Positions 17,242 to 25,634 of a stretch of 63,354 nt of DNA are shown here, piece by piece. The DNA is from an uncultured Clostridia bacterium. Its GTDB lineage: Bacteria > Bacillota > Clostridia > TANB77 > CAG-508. The translations under genes were made by a program, and so were the position numbers. Position 1 is the first letter of the stretch, and every line of letters starts with the position of its first letter. The stretch is taken from contig CAKPOA010000007.1 in the NCBI GenBank assembly GCA_934169575.1, positions 1 to 63,354 of the forward strand. Direction: 5' to 3'. The notes below the pieces were generated by a model. The model saw only the letters and a list, made by a program, of their open reading frames with translations. It was not told the origin of the DNA and searched no databases.

Positions 17242-18127
17242 CCACGGACATATGTTTAAAACTAAAAAACAAATTGGTGAAGATATAAAATTAATAGATA
17301 TTGTAATAGAAATATTAGATAGTAGAATTCCTATAGCTAGTCAAAATCCAGATATAGCAGAATTAACAAAAGGAAAGAAAAAAATAATAGTATTAAATAA
17401 ATGTGACTTATCAGATGAAGAACAAAACAAATTATGGATAGAGTACTTTAAAAAATGTGGTAAAATTGCAATATTGGTTGATAGTAATTCTGGAAAAGGA
17501 ATAAATCAAGTAATAGGAACTATTCAAAATATAATGGAAAAAGATTTAGAGCTATATGCTAAAAAAGGACGAACTGGAAAAAAGATAAAAGCAATGATTT
17601 TAGGAATACCAAATGTTGGAAAATCATCATTTATAAATAGAATAGTTAAATCAAATAGAGTTGAAGTTGGAAATCGCCCAGGTGTTACAAGAAAAAAACA
17701 ATGGATTAGTGTGAATAATAAAATTGATTTATTGGATACACCAGGGGTATTATGGCCAAAATTTGAAGATGAAAAAGTTGCACTTAATTTGGCATTTACA
17801 GGAACAATAAAAGACGATGTATTAGAACAAACTGAAATTGCATATCAATTGTTAAAGTTTTTAATTATTAATTATAGAGAAGAATTAGAAAAAAGATATA
17901 GTTTGAAAAATGAATATATTGAAATGGTTCTAGGACAAGAACAAGATGAAAATTTTAATATTTATGAAATTATGCAGGAAATTGGAAAAAGAAGAGGTGC
18001 TATTGTTTCTGGAGGAAATGTTGATGATGAGAAAACAGCTAAGATTATAATAGATGATTTTAGAAATGGCAAATTTGGAAAAATAAGTTTAGAAAAAGCA
18101 AGTGAATATGGAAAAGAGTTGATATAA
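17152..18127 (+). CDS. rbgA: ribosome biogenesis GTPase RbgA (YlqF), +1 frameshift at a CGG codon
   Basis: This circularly permuted GTPase acts in late 50S subunit assembly. The G-motifs occur in permuted order: VLNKCDL (G4), GIPNVGKSS (G1), then DTPG (G3). The gene starts at 17152 after AAGGAAGTG with a basic extension of about 25 residues before the conserved INWYPGHM. Frame zero reads INWYP-R-T-Y-V-stop. Skipping the C of the CGG at 17245-17247 restores exactly PGHMFKTKKQIGEDIKLIDIV, giving 324 aa. Because rbgA is essential in Bacillus subtilis, a true null is unlikely. A downstream ATG (17252) lacks a good ribosome site and would lose NWYPGH. Its stop overlaps mrnC by one base. Confidence 0.9.
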
Positions 18128-18546
18128 TGTTTAATAAATTAATATTAAAAGATGAAAGAGAAATAAATCAATTATCTCCTTTAACATGGGCATATGTTGG
18201 AGATTGTGTGTTTGAGTTATATGTTAGATCTAATTTAGTTAATACAACCAATTTAAAACCTCATGATTTACACATAAAAGCAATAAAATTTGTAAAAGCA
18301 AAATCTCAAGCAGAAATGCTTAAAAATATAATGGATATGTTAACAGATGAAGAAAAAGATATTGTAAGAAGAGGAAGAAATGCAGAAAATCATCATTTAC
18401 CTAAAAATGCGAACATACAAGAATATATGTATTCAACAGCATTTGAAGCACTTATAGGATATCTGTATTTATGTAAAAAAATCGAAAGATTAGAAAAAAT
18501 TATAGAAATGGCGATAAAAAGTATTGATTTTTCTGGGAAAATGTAG
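18127..18546 (+). CDS. mrnC: mini-ribonuclease 3
   Basis: The 139-aa RNase III catalytic domain lacks a dsRNA-binding domain and is the Firmicute enzyme that matures 23S rRNA. Visible motifs are LTWAYVGDCVFELYVR (catalytic Asp) and STAFEALIGYLYL (catalytic Glu). The start codon overlaps the rbgA stop (TAATG), so both ribosome-biogenesis genes are translationally coupled. Confidence 0.92.
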   Translation: MFNKLILKDEREINQLSPLTWAYVGDCVFELYVRSNLVNTTNLKPHDLHIKAIKFVKAKSQAEMLKNIMDMLTDEEKDIVRRGRNAENHHLPKNANIQEYMYSTAFEALIGYLYLCKKIERLEKIIEMAIKSIDFSGKM

Positions 18547-18581
18547 TAAAATAGAAAAGGTAAAAAGAAACCTTAAACTTG

Positions 18582-18609
18582 GCTAAAAAATAAACACCTA
18601 AGTTTTAGC
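18582..18609 (+). promoter_or_regulatory. structured leader of rpsO (possible S15 autoregulation site)
   Basis: GCTAAAA (18582-18588) pairs with TTTTAGC (18603-18609) about 40-60 bases before rpsO, with further partial pairing outside. S15 represses its own mRNA through leader structures in several bacteria. Whether this is such a leader is inferred from position only. Confidence 0.35.
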
Positions 18610-18645
18610 TCAGTTTTAGGATAAAACAAAAATGGAGGTGTAAAA

Positions 18646-18912
18646 ATGATTTCTAAAGAAATGAAAAGTCAAATCATTGAAAAATATAAAAGAGATGAAA
18701 AAGATACTGGTTCTCCAGAAGTTCAAATAGCCATCTTAACAGAAAGAATCAATGAATTAACAGAACATTTAAAAATTCATAAAAAAGACAATCATTCAAG
18801 AAGAGGACTTTTAAAAATGGTTGGAAAAAGAAGAAATCTATTAAACTATTTAGCTAAAAAAGATGTTAATAGATATAGAGAAATCGTTAAACAATTAGGT
18901 TTAAGAAAATAA
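18646..18912 (+). CDS. rpsO: 30S ribosomal protein S15
   Basis: The 88-aa primary rRNA-binding protein of the 30S platform contacts helices 20-22 of 16S rRNA. TGSPEVQIAILTERI, HKKDNHSRRGLLKMVGKRRNLLNYL and the REIVKQLGLRK ending are diagnostic. ATGGAGGTG precedes the start. It stands before pnp, the classical rpsO-pnp order. Confidence 0.98.
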   Translation: MISKEMKSQIIEKYKRDEKDTGSPEVQIAILTERINELTEHLKIHKKDNHSRRGLLKMVGKRRNLLNYLAKKDVNRYREIVKQLGLRK

Positions 18913-18919
18913 AATGTGT

Positions 18920-18947
18920 TACTGTATCATAGAAATATGATACAGTA
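18920..18947 (+). terminator. hairpin after rpsO
   Basis: TACTGTATCAT (18920-18930) and ATGATACAGTA (18937-18947) form a perfect 11-bp stem, followed by CGTTTATATT, a poor T run. It may act as a partial terminator or an RNA processing site between rpsO and pnp. A smaller CTCGTTAAACGAG hairpin lies at 19042-19054 in the pnp leader. Confidence 0.6.
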
Positions 18948-19099
18948 CGTTTATATTCAATTTATTAGATCAATAGAATTATTTAAAAGACAAATTTTAG
19001 AAATCTTTTTAAGATAAGCAAATTAAAATAAATATCTCAATCTCGTTAAACGAGTTTTATTAGTATGGTCAATAAATTAGAAAAGAAAGGTTGAAAAAT

Positions 19100-21241
19100 A
19101 TGTATAAAATTTATGAAACAGAATTAGCTGGAAGAAAATTAACAATAGAAACAGGAAAAATGGCTACATTATCAAATGCAAGTGTTTTAGTTAGATATGG
19201 AGAAACATGTGTAATGGTAAATGTAACTGCATCAAAAGAACCAAGAGATGGGATTGACTTTTTCCCACTATCTGTAGATTATGAGGAAAAATTATATGCA
19301 GTCGGAAAAATACCTGGATCATATACAAAAAGGGAAGGAAAACCATCTGATAAGGCAATATTAACATCAAGAGCAATAGACAGACCATTAAGACCGCTTT
19401 TTCCAAAAGATTTTAGAAATGATGTTGTAATAGTTGCAACTGTATTAAGTGTTGAACAAGATAATTCACCAGAAGTAGCAGCAATGATTGGTGCATCTGC
19501 AGCACTTTCAATTTCAGATATTCCATTTGGAGGACCAACTGCAGCAGTAAATGTAGGTTTAGTAAATAATGAAATTATAATAAATCCTACAGAAGAACAA
19601 AGAAAAATAAGTGATTTAACACTTACAGTAGCTGGAACTCATGATAAAATTGCTATGATAGAAGCTGGAGCAAATGAAATCTCAAATGAAACTATGTTAG
19701 AAGCAATAAAAAAAGGTCATGAAGAAATTAAGAAAATATGTGAATTTATATCAAAAATGAAAGATGAAATAGGAAAACCTAAATTTGAGTATAAATCATT
19801 TGCTGTTGATAAAGAAATTTATGATTATCTTTCTGAATTATATAAAGAAGATATGAAAAATGCTGTAACAGAAAAAGATAAAAAACAAAGAGATGAAAAT
19901 ATATCAAATTTAACAAATAAAATAATAGAAGAATATATTGCAAAATTTGGGGAAGAAAAAGCAGAAAAGGATAAAATTAAGATAAATGAAGCTTTATATA
20001 AACTTGAAAAGAAAGTCGTAAGAGATATGATTTTTTATGAACACAAACGTGTTGATGGTAGAAACTTAGATGAAATAAGACATTTGTCATGCGAAGTTGG
20101 ATTACTTCCAAGAGTTCATGGTAGTGGATTATTTACAAGAGGTTTAACACAAGTTATGTCAGTTACAACACTTGGAATGGTTAGTGAAGAACAATCATTA
20201 GATGGAATTGATACAGAAGAATCTAAAAGATATATGCATCAATATAATTTTCCTGGATATTCTGTAGGAGAAGCAAAAACTTCTCGTGGACCTGGTAGAA
20301 GAGAAATTGGTCATGGTGCACTTGCTGAAAAGGCATTAGTACCAGTATTACCATCAATAGAAGATTTTCCATATAGTATAAGAGTTGTATCTGAAATTTT
20401 ATCATCAAATGGTTCTACTTCACAAGGAAGTATTTGTGCAAGTAGTTTATCTTTAATGGATGCAGGTGTTCCTATAAAAAGACCTGTTGCAGGAATTTCT
20501 ACAGGATTAATAATAAATCCAGAAGATGAAAAGGATTATGTTATGATGACAGATATTCAAGGGATTGAAGACTTTTTTGGAGATATGGATTTCAAAGTTG
20601 GAGGAACTGAAAAAGGTATTACAGCAATTCAAGTTGATATAAAAGTTGATGGTCTTTCTTATGATATTATTCAAGAAGCTTTTGAAAGAACAAAAAATGC
20701 ACGTAAATATATATTAGATGATATAATGGCACCACAAATATCTGAGCCAAGAAAAGAATTATCTAAATATGCTCCTAAGATTATAACAACAAAAATTAAG
20801 CCTGAAAAAATAAAAGATGTTATTGGAACAGGTGGAAAGGTTATAAATAAAATAATAGAAGAAACTGGAGTTAAAATTGATATTGAAGAAGATGGACAAG
20901 TATTTATTTATGGAGAAAATAGTGAAAAAGCAAATTATGCTCTTGAAATGATAGAAGATATTGTAAGAGAAATTGAAGTTGATGGAATTTATTATGGTGC
21001 AATTACAAAGATTACATCTTTTGGAGCATTTGTTGATTTAGGAAATGGAAAAGAAGGATTAGTTCATATTTCACAAATTGCTGATGAACATATAAAAAGA
21101 GTAGAAGATTTTGTTAAAATAGGTGAAAAAGTTACAGTTCGCGTTACTTCAATAGATCCTCAAGGAAGAATAAATCTTACTATGAAAGATTTAACTGGAA
21201 AGAAAAATAATGATAAGGAAGAAGAAAAAATAGAAGAATAA
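19100..21241 (+). CDS. pnp: polyribonucleotide nucleotidyltransferase
   Basis: PNPase degrades RNA 3' to 5' by phosphorolysis. In order there are RNase PH-like domain 1 (residues about 10-145), the helical linker, RNase PH-like domain 2 (about 325-545, FPGYSVGEAKTSRGPGRREIGHG), KH (VIGTGGKVINKIIEETG) and S1 (GAITKITSFGAFVDLGNGKEG) domains, then a short acidic tail. I use the ATG at 19100 after AAAGAAAGG; an in-frame TTG at 19091 is too close to the ribosome site. The frame is complete at 713 aa. Confidence 0.97.
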   Translation: MYKIYETELAGRKLTIETGKMATLSNASVLVRYGETCVMVNVTASKEPRDGIDFFPLSVDYEEKLYAVGKIPGSYTKREGKPSDKAILTSRAIDRPLRPLFPKDFRNDVVIVATVLSVEQDNSPEVAAMIGASAALSISDIPFGGPTAAVNVGLVNNEIIINPTEEQRKISDLTLTVAGTHDKIAMIEAGANEISNETMLEAIKKGHEEIKKICEFISKMKDEIGKPKFEYKSFAVDKEIYDYLSELYKEDMKNAVTEKDKKQRDENISNLTNKIIEEYIAKFGEEKAEKDKIKINEALYKLEKKVVRDMIFYEHKRVDGRNLDEIRHLSCEVGLLPRVHGSGLFTRGLTQVMSVTTLGMVSEEQSLDGIDTEESKRYMHQYNFPGYSVGEAKTSRGPGRREIGHGALAEKALVPVLPSIEDFPYSIRVVSEILSSNGSTSQGSICASSLSLMDAGVPIKRPVAGISTGLIINPEDEKDYVMMTDIQGIEDFFGDMDFKVGGTEKGITAIQVDIKVDGLSYDIIQEAFERTKNARKYILDDIMAPQISEPRKELSKYAPKIITTKIKPEKIKDVIGTGGKVINKIIEETGVKIDIEEDGQVFIYGENSEKANYALEMIEDIVREIEVDGIYYGAITKITSFGAFVDLGNGKEGLVHISQIADEHIKRVEDFVKIGEKVTVRVTSIDPQGRINLTMKDLTGKKNNDKEEEKIEE

Positions 21242-21246
21242 ATGTA

Positions 21247-21274
21247 AAAGGCTTGTTAACCAAGTCTTTTTTTC
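21247..21274 (+). terminator. rho-independent terminator after pnp
   Basis: AAAGGCTTG and CAAGTCTTT pair with one wobble around a 5-base loop and run into seven or more T. Confidence 0.75.
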
Positions 21275-21406
21275 TACCAATTTTTGCAAAATAATGCAAA
21301 AAACTCTTGCAAAAATTCAATTAATGGTATAGAATAAAAGTGTCTGAAAATGGCATAATAAAATAAAAAGCACATACATGTATAATGTATGAAAAGGAGG
21401 TAACTT

Positions 21407-22423
21407 ATGGCAGTAAAAGTAGCCATTAATGGTTTTGGAAGAATAGGACGTTTAGCATTTAGGCAAATGTTTGGAACAGAAGGGTATGAGATTGTTGCAA
21501 TAAATGATTTAACAAGCCCAGAAATGTTAGCACATTTATTAAAATATGATTCTGCACAAGGAAGATATGAAAAGGCAGATAAAGTTAAAGCTGAAGAAAA
21601 TGCAATAACAGTAGATGGAAAAACAATAAGAATTTATGATAAAGCAAATGCAGCAGAATTACCTTGGGGAGAATTAGGTGTAGATGTTGTATTAGAATGT
21701 ACAGGTTTTTATACATCAAAAGAAAAAGCACAAGCACATATTGATGCAGGAGCTAAAAAAGTTATAATATCTGCTCCAGCAGGTAAAGATTTACCAACAA
21801 TAGTATATGGTGTAAATGAAAAAACTTTAACATCAGATGATAAAATAATATCTGCAGCATCATGTACAACAAATTGTTTAGCACCAATGGCAAAAGCATT
21901 AAATGATTATGCAGAAATTCAATCTGGAATAATGTCAACAATACATGCATACACAGGAGACCAAATGCTTCTTGATGGACCACATAGAAAAGGAAATTTA
22001 AGAAGAGCAAGAGCAGCTGCTATAAATATAGTACCTAATTCTACAGGAGCAGCAAAAGCAATTGGTTTAGTTATACCTGAATTAAATGGTAAATTAATTG
22101 GTTCTGCACAAAGAGTTCCAGTACCAACAGGTTCAACAACAATATTAACAGCTGTTGTAAAAGGAAAAGATATAACTGCAGAAAGCATAAATGCAGCAAT
22201 GAAAGCAAAAGCAAATGAATCATTTGGTTATACTGATGAAGAACTTGTATCATCTGATATAATAGGAATGACATATGGTTCATTATTTGATAGTACACAA
22301 ACAATGGTTATGCCACTTGGAGATGATTTATATCAAGTACAAGTTGTATCATGGTATGATAATGAATATTCATATACATGTCAAATGGTTAGAACTATAA
22401 AATATGTAGCAGAATTAGACTAA
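21407..22423 (+). CDS. gap: glyceraldehyde-3-phosphate dehydrogenase, type I
   Basis: It oxidises glyceraldehyde-3-phosphate to 1,3-bisphosphoglycerate with NAD+. The Rossmann motif INGFGRIGRLAFRQ is at the N-terminus, the catalytic cysteine lies in SAASCTTNCLAPMAK, and the C-terminal WYDNEYSY is present. The protein is 338 aa. AAGGAGG precedes the ATG; a probable promoter (TTGCAA 21307, TAGAAT 21330) lies about 75 bases upstream. It is first in the glycolysis cluster, with no cggR regulator in front. Confidence 0.97.
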   Translation: MAVKVAINGFGRIGRLAFRQMFGTEGYEIVAINDLTSPEMLAHLLKYDSAQGRYEKADKVKAEENAITVDGKTIRIYDKANAAELPWGELGVDVVLECTGFYTSKEKAQAHIDAGAKKVIISAPAGKDLPTIVYGVNEKTLTSDDKIISAASCTTNCLAPMAKALNDYAEIQSGIMSTIHAYTGDQMLLDGPHRKGNLRRARAAAINIVPNSTGAAKAIGLVIPELNGKLIGSAQRVPVPTGSTTILTAVVKGKDITAESINAAMKAKANESFGYTDEELVSSDIIGMTYGSLFDSTQTMVMPLGDDLYQVQVVSWYDNEYSYTCQMVRTIKYVAELD

Positions 22424-22462
22424 TTATTTAATGGGAAAGTGTAAACTTTCCTGTTAAATAAT
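22423..22462 (+). other. strong intergenic hairpin between gap and pgk
   Basis: ATTATTTAA plus GGAAAGT pairs with ACTTTCC plus TTAAATAAT around GTAA, beginning at the last base of the gap stop codon, with no T run. It is better read as an mRNA stabiliser or processing site that would allow unequal gap and pgk expression than as a terminator. Confidence 0.55.
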
Positions 22463-22496
22463 ATTAAACTTAAATAATTGAAAGGATTGAAATAAA

Positions 22497-23681
22497 ATGA
22501 ATAAAAAAACAGTAAAAGATATAGATTTAAAAGGTAAAAAAGTATTTGTAAGATGTGACTTTAATGTCCCAATGGATGAAAATAAAAATATAACAGATAA
22601 TAGAAGAATTGTAGCAGCACTTCCTACAATAAAATATTTATTAGAACAAAATTGCAAAGTAATATTATGTTCTCATTTAGGAAGACCAAAAGGAGAGGTA
22701 AAAGAAGAATTTTCATTAAAACCAGTTGCTAAAGAATTGTCAAAATTATTAGGTCAAGAAGTAATTATGGCAAATGATGTAATTGGAAAAGATGCAGAAA
22801 CAAAAGCTGCAAATTTAAAAAATGGTGAAGTTATGTTACTTGAAAATGTTAGATTCCATAGAGAAGAAACAGATAATGATCCAGAATTTGCAAAAAAATT
22901 AGCAAGTTTAGCAGAAGTATATGTAAATGATGCTTTTGGAACAGCACATAGAGCACACGCATCAACAGTTGGAATTACTAAATATCTTCCTGCTGTATCA
23001 GGATTTTTAATTGAAAAAGAATTAAAATTTTTAGGTAATACATTAGAAAATCCAGAAAGACCATTTGTTGCAATTTTAGGTGGTGCAAAAGTTTCTGACA
23101 AAATAGGTGTTATAGATAGTCTTTTAGAAAAAGTTGATACATTAATGATTGGTGGAGGGATGGCATATACATTTTTCAAAGCACAAGGATATGGTGTTGG
23201 AAATTCATTATGTGAGCCAGATAAATGTGATTTAGCATTAGAATTAATGAAAAAAGCAAAACAAAAAGGTGTAAAGATGATGTTACCTGTTGATACCAAA
23301 ATAGGAAAAGAGTTTAAACCAGATACAGAAAGCAAAATAGTGGGTTGGAAAGAAATTCCTGATGAATGGGAAGGATTTGATATTGGACCTGAAACAATAA
23401 AAATGTTTAAAGATGAATTACAACATGCAAAAACTGTTATTTGGAATGGACCTTTAGGATTATTTGAATTTGACCAATTTGCTATTGGTACAAATGAAAT
23501 TGCAAAAACATTAGCTGAAATAGATGCTACGACTATAATAGGTGGCGGAGATTCTGCAGCAGCTGCACAAAAAGCAGGATTAGCTGACAAAATTACACAT
23601 ATTTCAACAGGTGGAGGAGCTTCTTTAGAATTTTTAGAAGGAAAAAAACTACCTGGAATTGAAGCATTATTAGATAAATAA
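22497..23681 (+). CDS. pgk: phosphoglycerate kinase
   Basis: It transfers phosphate from 1,3-bisphosphoglycerate to ADP. RCDFNVPMDENKNITDNRRI, SHLGRPKG and ENVRFHREE form the substrate domain; ILGGAKVSDKI, WNGPLGLFE and GGGDSAAAAQKAG form the nucleotide domain. The length of 394 aa is standard. GAAAGGATTG precedes the ATG. Confidence 0.97.
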   Translation: MNKKTVKDIDLKGKKVFVRCDFNVPMDENKNITDNRRIVAALPTIKYLLEQNCKVILCSHLGRPKGEVKEEFSLKPVAKELSKLLGQEVIMANDVIGKDAETKAANLKNGEVMLLENVRFHREETDNDPEFAKKLASLAEVYVNDAFGTAHRAHASTVGITKYLPAVSGFLIEKELKFLGNTLENPERPFVAILGGAKVSDKIGVIDSLLEKVDTLMIGGGMAYTFFKAQGYGVGNSLCEPDKCDLALELMKKAKQKGVKMMLPVDTKIGKEFKPDTESKIVGWKEIPDEWEGFDIGPETIKMFKDELQHAKTVIWNGPLGLFEFDQFAIGTNEIAKTLAEIDATTIIGGGDSAAAAQKAGLADKITHISTGGGASLEFLEGKKLPGIEALLDK

Positions 23682-23704
23682 ATTAGTACATTGAGAGGGA
23701 TAAA

Positions 23705-24304
23705 ATGAAAAAAATAAGAAGACCAAGCATAAATTTTTATATTAAATACACTGGAAAAAAATTTCCAAGAGGAATTATAAGAACAAAAAAAGAAAAAGAA
23801 ATTAAAAATAATGAATGGTTAAAAGGAGTTAGTTGTTTTGTTTTAAATCCAAAAGGAGAGGTACTTATAGAACAAAGAGCTAACAAAGGGCTAACTCCAG
23901 GAAAGTTAGACTTATGTTCTGGACATATTGATAATGTTGAAATTCCCTTTCAATCAATGGTAAGAGAATTAAAAGAGGAACTTGGAATTGATATTAGGCA
24001 AGAATATAATGCAAATTTATATCAATTAACTCCTAAAAATTGTCCATTAATTTTTGAAAGTAAGGGAAAACAAAAAAACTTTTTTATAACATTTTTTTGC
24101 TTAACTAGAAAGAATGAAAAAATTATTACTCAAAAATCAGAAGTAGAAAATATTAGATATATGAATTTAGAAGATGCTTTTGAATTAATACAAACTGGAA
24201 AAACAAAATTTCCAAAAGATTTTGATTATGAACCAATATTTAAACAAGTAAAAAAAATAAAAGAAATGTCATATAATAAACAAATAGAGATGGAGGAAAG
24301 ATAA
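23705..24304 (+). CDS. NUDIX hydrolase (IPP-isomerase-like subfamily)
   Basis: The 199-aa protein has a NUDIX box GHIDNVEIPFQSMVRELKEELGI and the preceding LIEQRANKGLTPGKLDLCSGH typical of the IPP-isomerase-like branch. The substrate is not predictable. It sits 23 bases after pgk and is followed directly by the guanylate-kinase-like gene, so it is probably transcribed with glycolysis genes. The basic N-terminus (KKIRRPSINFYIKYTGKKFPRG) is an unrecognised extension. Confidence 0.85.
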   Translation: MKKIRRPSINFYIKYTGKKFPRGIIRTKKEKEIKNNEWLKGVSCFVLNPKGEVLIEQRANKGLTPGKLDLCSGHIDNVEIPFQSMVRELKEELGIDIRQEYNANLYQLTPKNCPLIFESKGKQKNFFITFFCLTRKNEKIITQKSEVENIRYMNLEDAFELIQTGKTKFPKDFDYEPIFKQVKKIKEMSYNKQIEMEER

Positions 24305-24305
24305 T

Positions 24306-24869
24306 TTGATAATTGCATTAGTTGGAGTAACAGGAATTGGAAAATCTTTTTTTAAAAATCAAATAGTAGAAAATTTAAAGTTTAAAAATCTAGTAATTGT
24401 AACAACTAGAAATAAAAGAGATGGAGAAATCAATGGTGTTGATAAGGAATTTGTTACTCTGGAACAATTTAAAAAAATGAAAGAAAATAATGAAATTAAA
24501 TGTGATTTTGAATTTTTAGATAATTATTATGCATATAAAAAAGAAGATTTAGAATCAAATGAAAATCAGGTTACAGAAGTCCATTATAATAGAATATATG
24601 ATATGAAAAAAAATGCAAAAGATCTATTTTCAATATATATAATACCAAATGATGTTGAAAGAGCAAAATCAGAAGTAAAAAAAAGAAATTTGCCAAAAAA
24701 AGTTGAGAAAAAAAGATTAGAAGAAATTGATGAACATATGGAAAATTTTGCAAAAGATAAAAAATTACAGAAACAGTTTGATTATATATTTGTAAATGAT
24801 TATACAGATAAGTCTAAAGAAAAATTGTTAAATGTAATTAATAAGATGATTAAGGAGGAAATCAAATGA
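24306..24869 (+). CDS. guanylate-kinase-like P-loop protein, TTG start
   Basis: The 187-aa protein has a P-loop variant GVTGIGKSFFKN, the VTTRNKRDGEINGVD stretch corresponding to the guanylate-kinase TTR-x-x-R-x-GE motif, and a LID-like helical C-terminus. It is more divergent than canonical Gmk, so a nucleotide-kinase or NTPase role is possible and guanylate kinase itself unproven. The TTG start is supported by GGAGG at 24293 and by lack of an in-frame ATG nearby. The stop overlaps the tpiA start as ATGA. Confidence 0.7.
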   Translation: MIIALVGVTGIGKSFFKNQIVENLKFKNLVIVTTRNKRDGEINGVDKEFVTLEQFKKMKENNEIKCDFEFLDNYYAYKKEDLESNENQVTEVHYNRIYDMKKNAKDLFSIYIIPNDVERAKSEVKKRNLPKKVEKKRLEEIDEHMENFAKDKKLQKQFDYIFVNDYTDKSKEKLLNVINKMIKEEIK

Positions 24870-25621
24870 GAAAAAAAGTGATTGCTGGTAATTGGAAAAT
24901 GAATATGCTTCCAAATGAAACTATTTCTATGATAAGTGAATTAGAGCCACTAGTAAAAGATGCTGAATGTGAAGTTATATTATGTGTACCTTATACAGAC
25001 TTATTTTATGCATTATTAACAGCACAAGGAACAAATATAAAAATAGGGGCACAAAATATGCATTTTGAAGAAAAGGGAGCATATACAGGAGAGATTTCAG
25101 GCAAAATGTTAAAATCAATAGGTGTTCAATATGTTATAATAGGACATTCTGAAAGAAGACAATATTTTGCTGAAAATGATGATATAGTAAATAAAAAAAT
25201 AAAAGCAGCATTAAAAAATGAATTAAAGCCAATTATATGTGTTGGTGAAAATGAAGAGCAAAGAGATGCTGGAGTACAATTTGATATTATAACTTCTCAA
25301 GTTGAAAAAGGCTTACATGGATTAACAGATGAGCAAGTGAAAAATATAATAATTGCTTATGAGCCAATATGGGCTATTGGAACAGGAAAAACAGCAACAA
25401 AAGAACAGGCAAATGAGACTATTTCAAAAATCAGAGAAAAAATTTCAAATTTATATGGAAAAGATATTGCAGAAAATATTATAATTCAATATGGAGGAAG
25501 TATGAAATCATCAAATGCAAAAGAATTGCTAGAAATGTCTGATATAGATGGAGGACTTGTCGGAGGGGCAAGTTTAAATGCAAAAGATTTTGCTGATATA
25601 GTTATGTGTTTGCAAAAATAA
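24866..25621 (+). CDS. tpiA: triosephosphate isomerase
   Basis: This TIM-barrel enzyme interconverts DHAP and glyceraldehyde-3-phosphate. AGNWKMN (substrate Asn/Lys), IIGHSERRQYF (electrophilic His) and IAYEPIWAIGTGKTAT (catalytic Glu and loop 6) are present. The protein is 251 aa. It overlaps the preceding gene by 4 bases and lies 14 bases before gpmI. Confidence 0.97.
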   Translation: MRKKVIAGNWKMNMLPNETISMISELEPLVKDAECEVILCVPYTDLFYALLTAQGTNIKIGAQNMHFEEKGAYTGEISGKMLKSIGVQYVIIGHSERRQYFAENDDIVNKKIKAALKNELKPIICVGENEEQRDAGVQFDIITSQVEKGLHGLTDEQVKNIIIAYEPIWAIGTGKTATKEQANETISKIREKISNLYGKDIAENIIIQYGGSMKSSNAKELLEMSDIDGGLVGGASLNAKDFADIVMCLQK

Positions 25622-25634
25622 AAAGGAGGATATT

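Noticed and set aside
17240..17250. The rbgA frameshift as a footprint of cassette insertion
   Set aside because: The break is near the repeat edge, but the same C-before-GGN change occurs in four unrelated genes without nearby repeats, so a common decoding explanation is preferred.
22754..23590. 278-aa minus-strand open frame opposite pgk
   Set aside because: It is the antisense of highly conserved pgk, has no ribosome site and encodes low-complexity Ser/Asn/Pro sequence.
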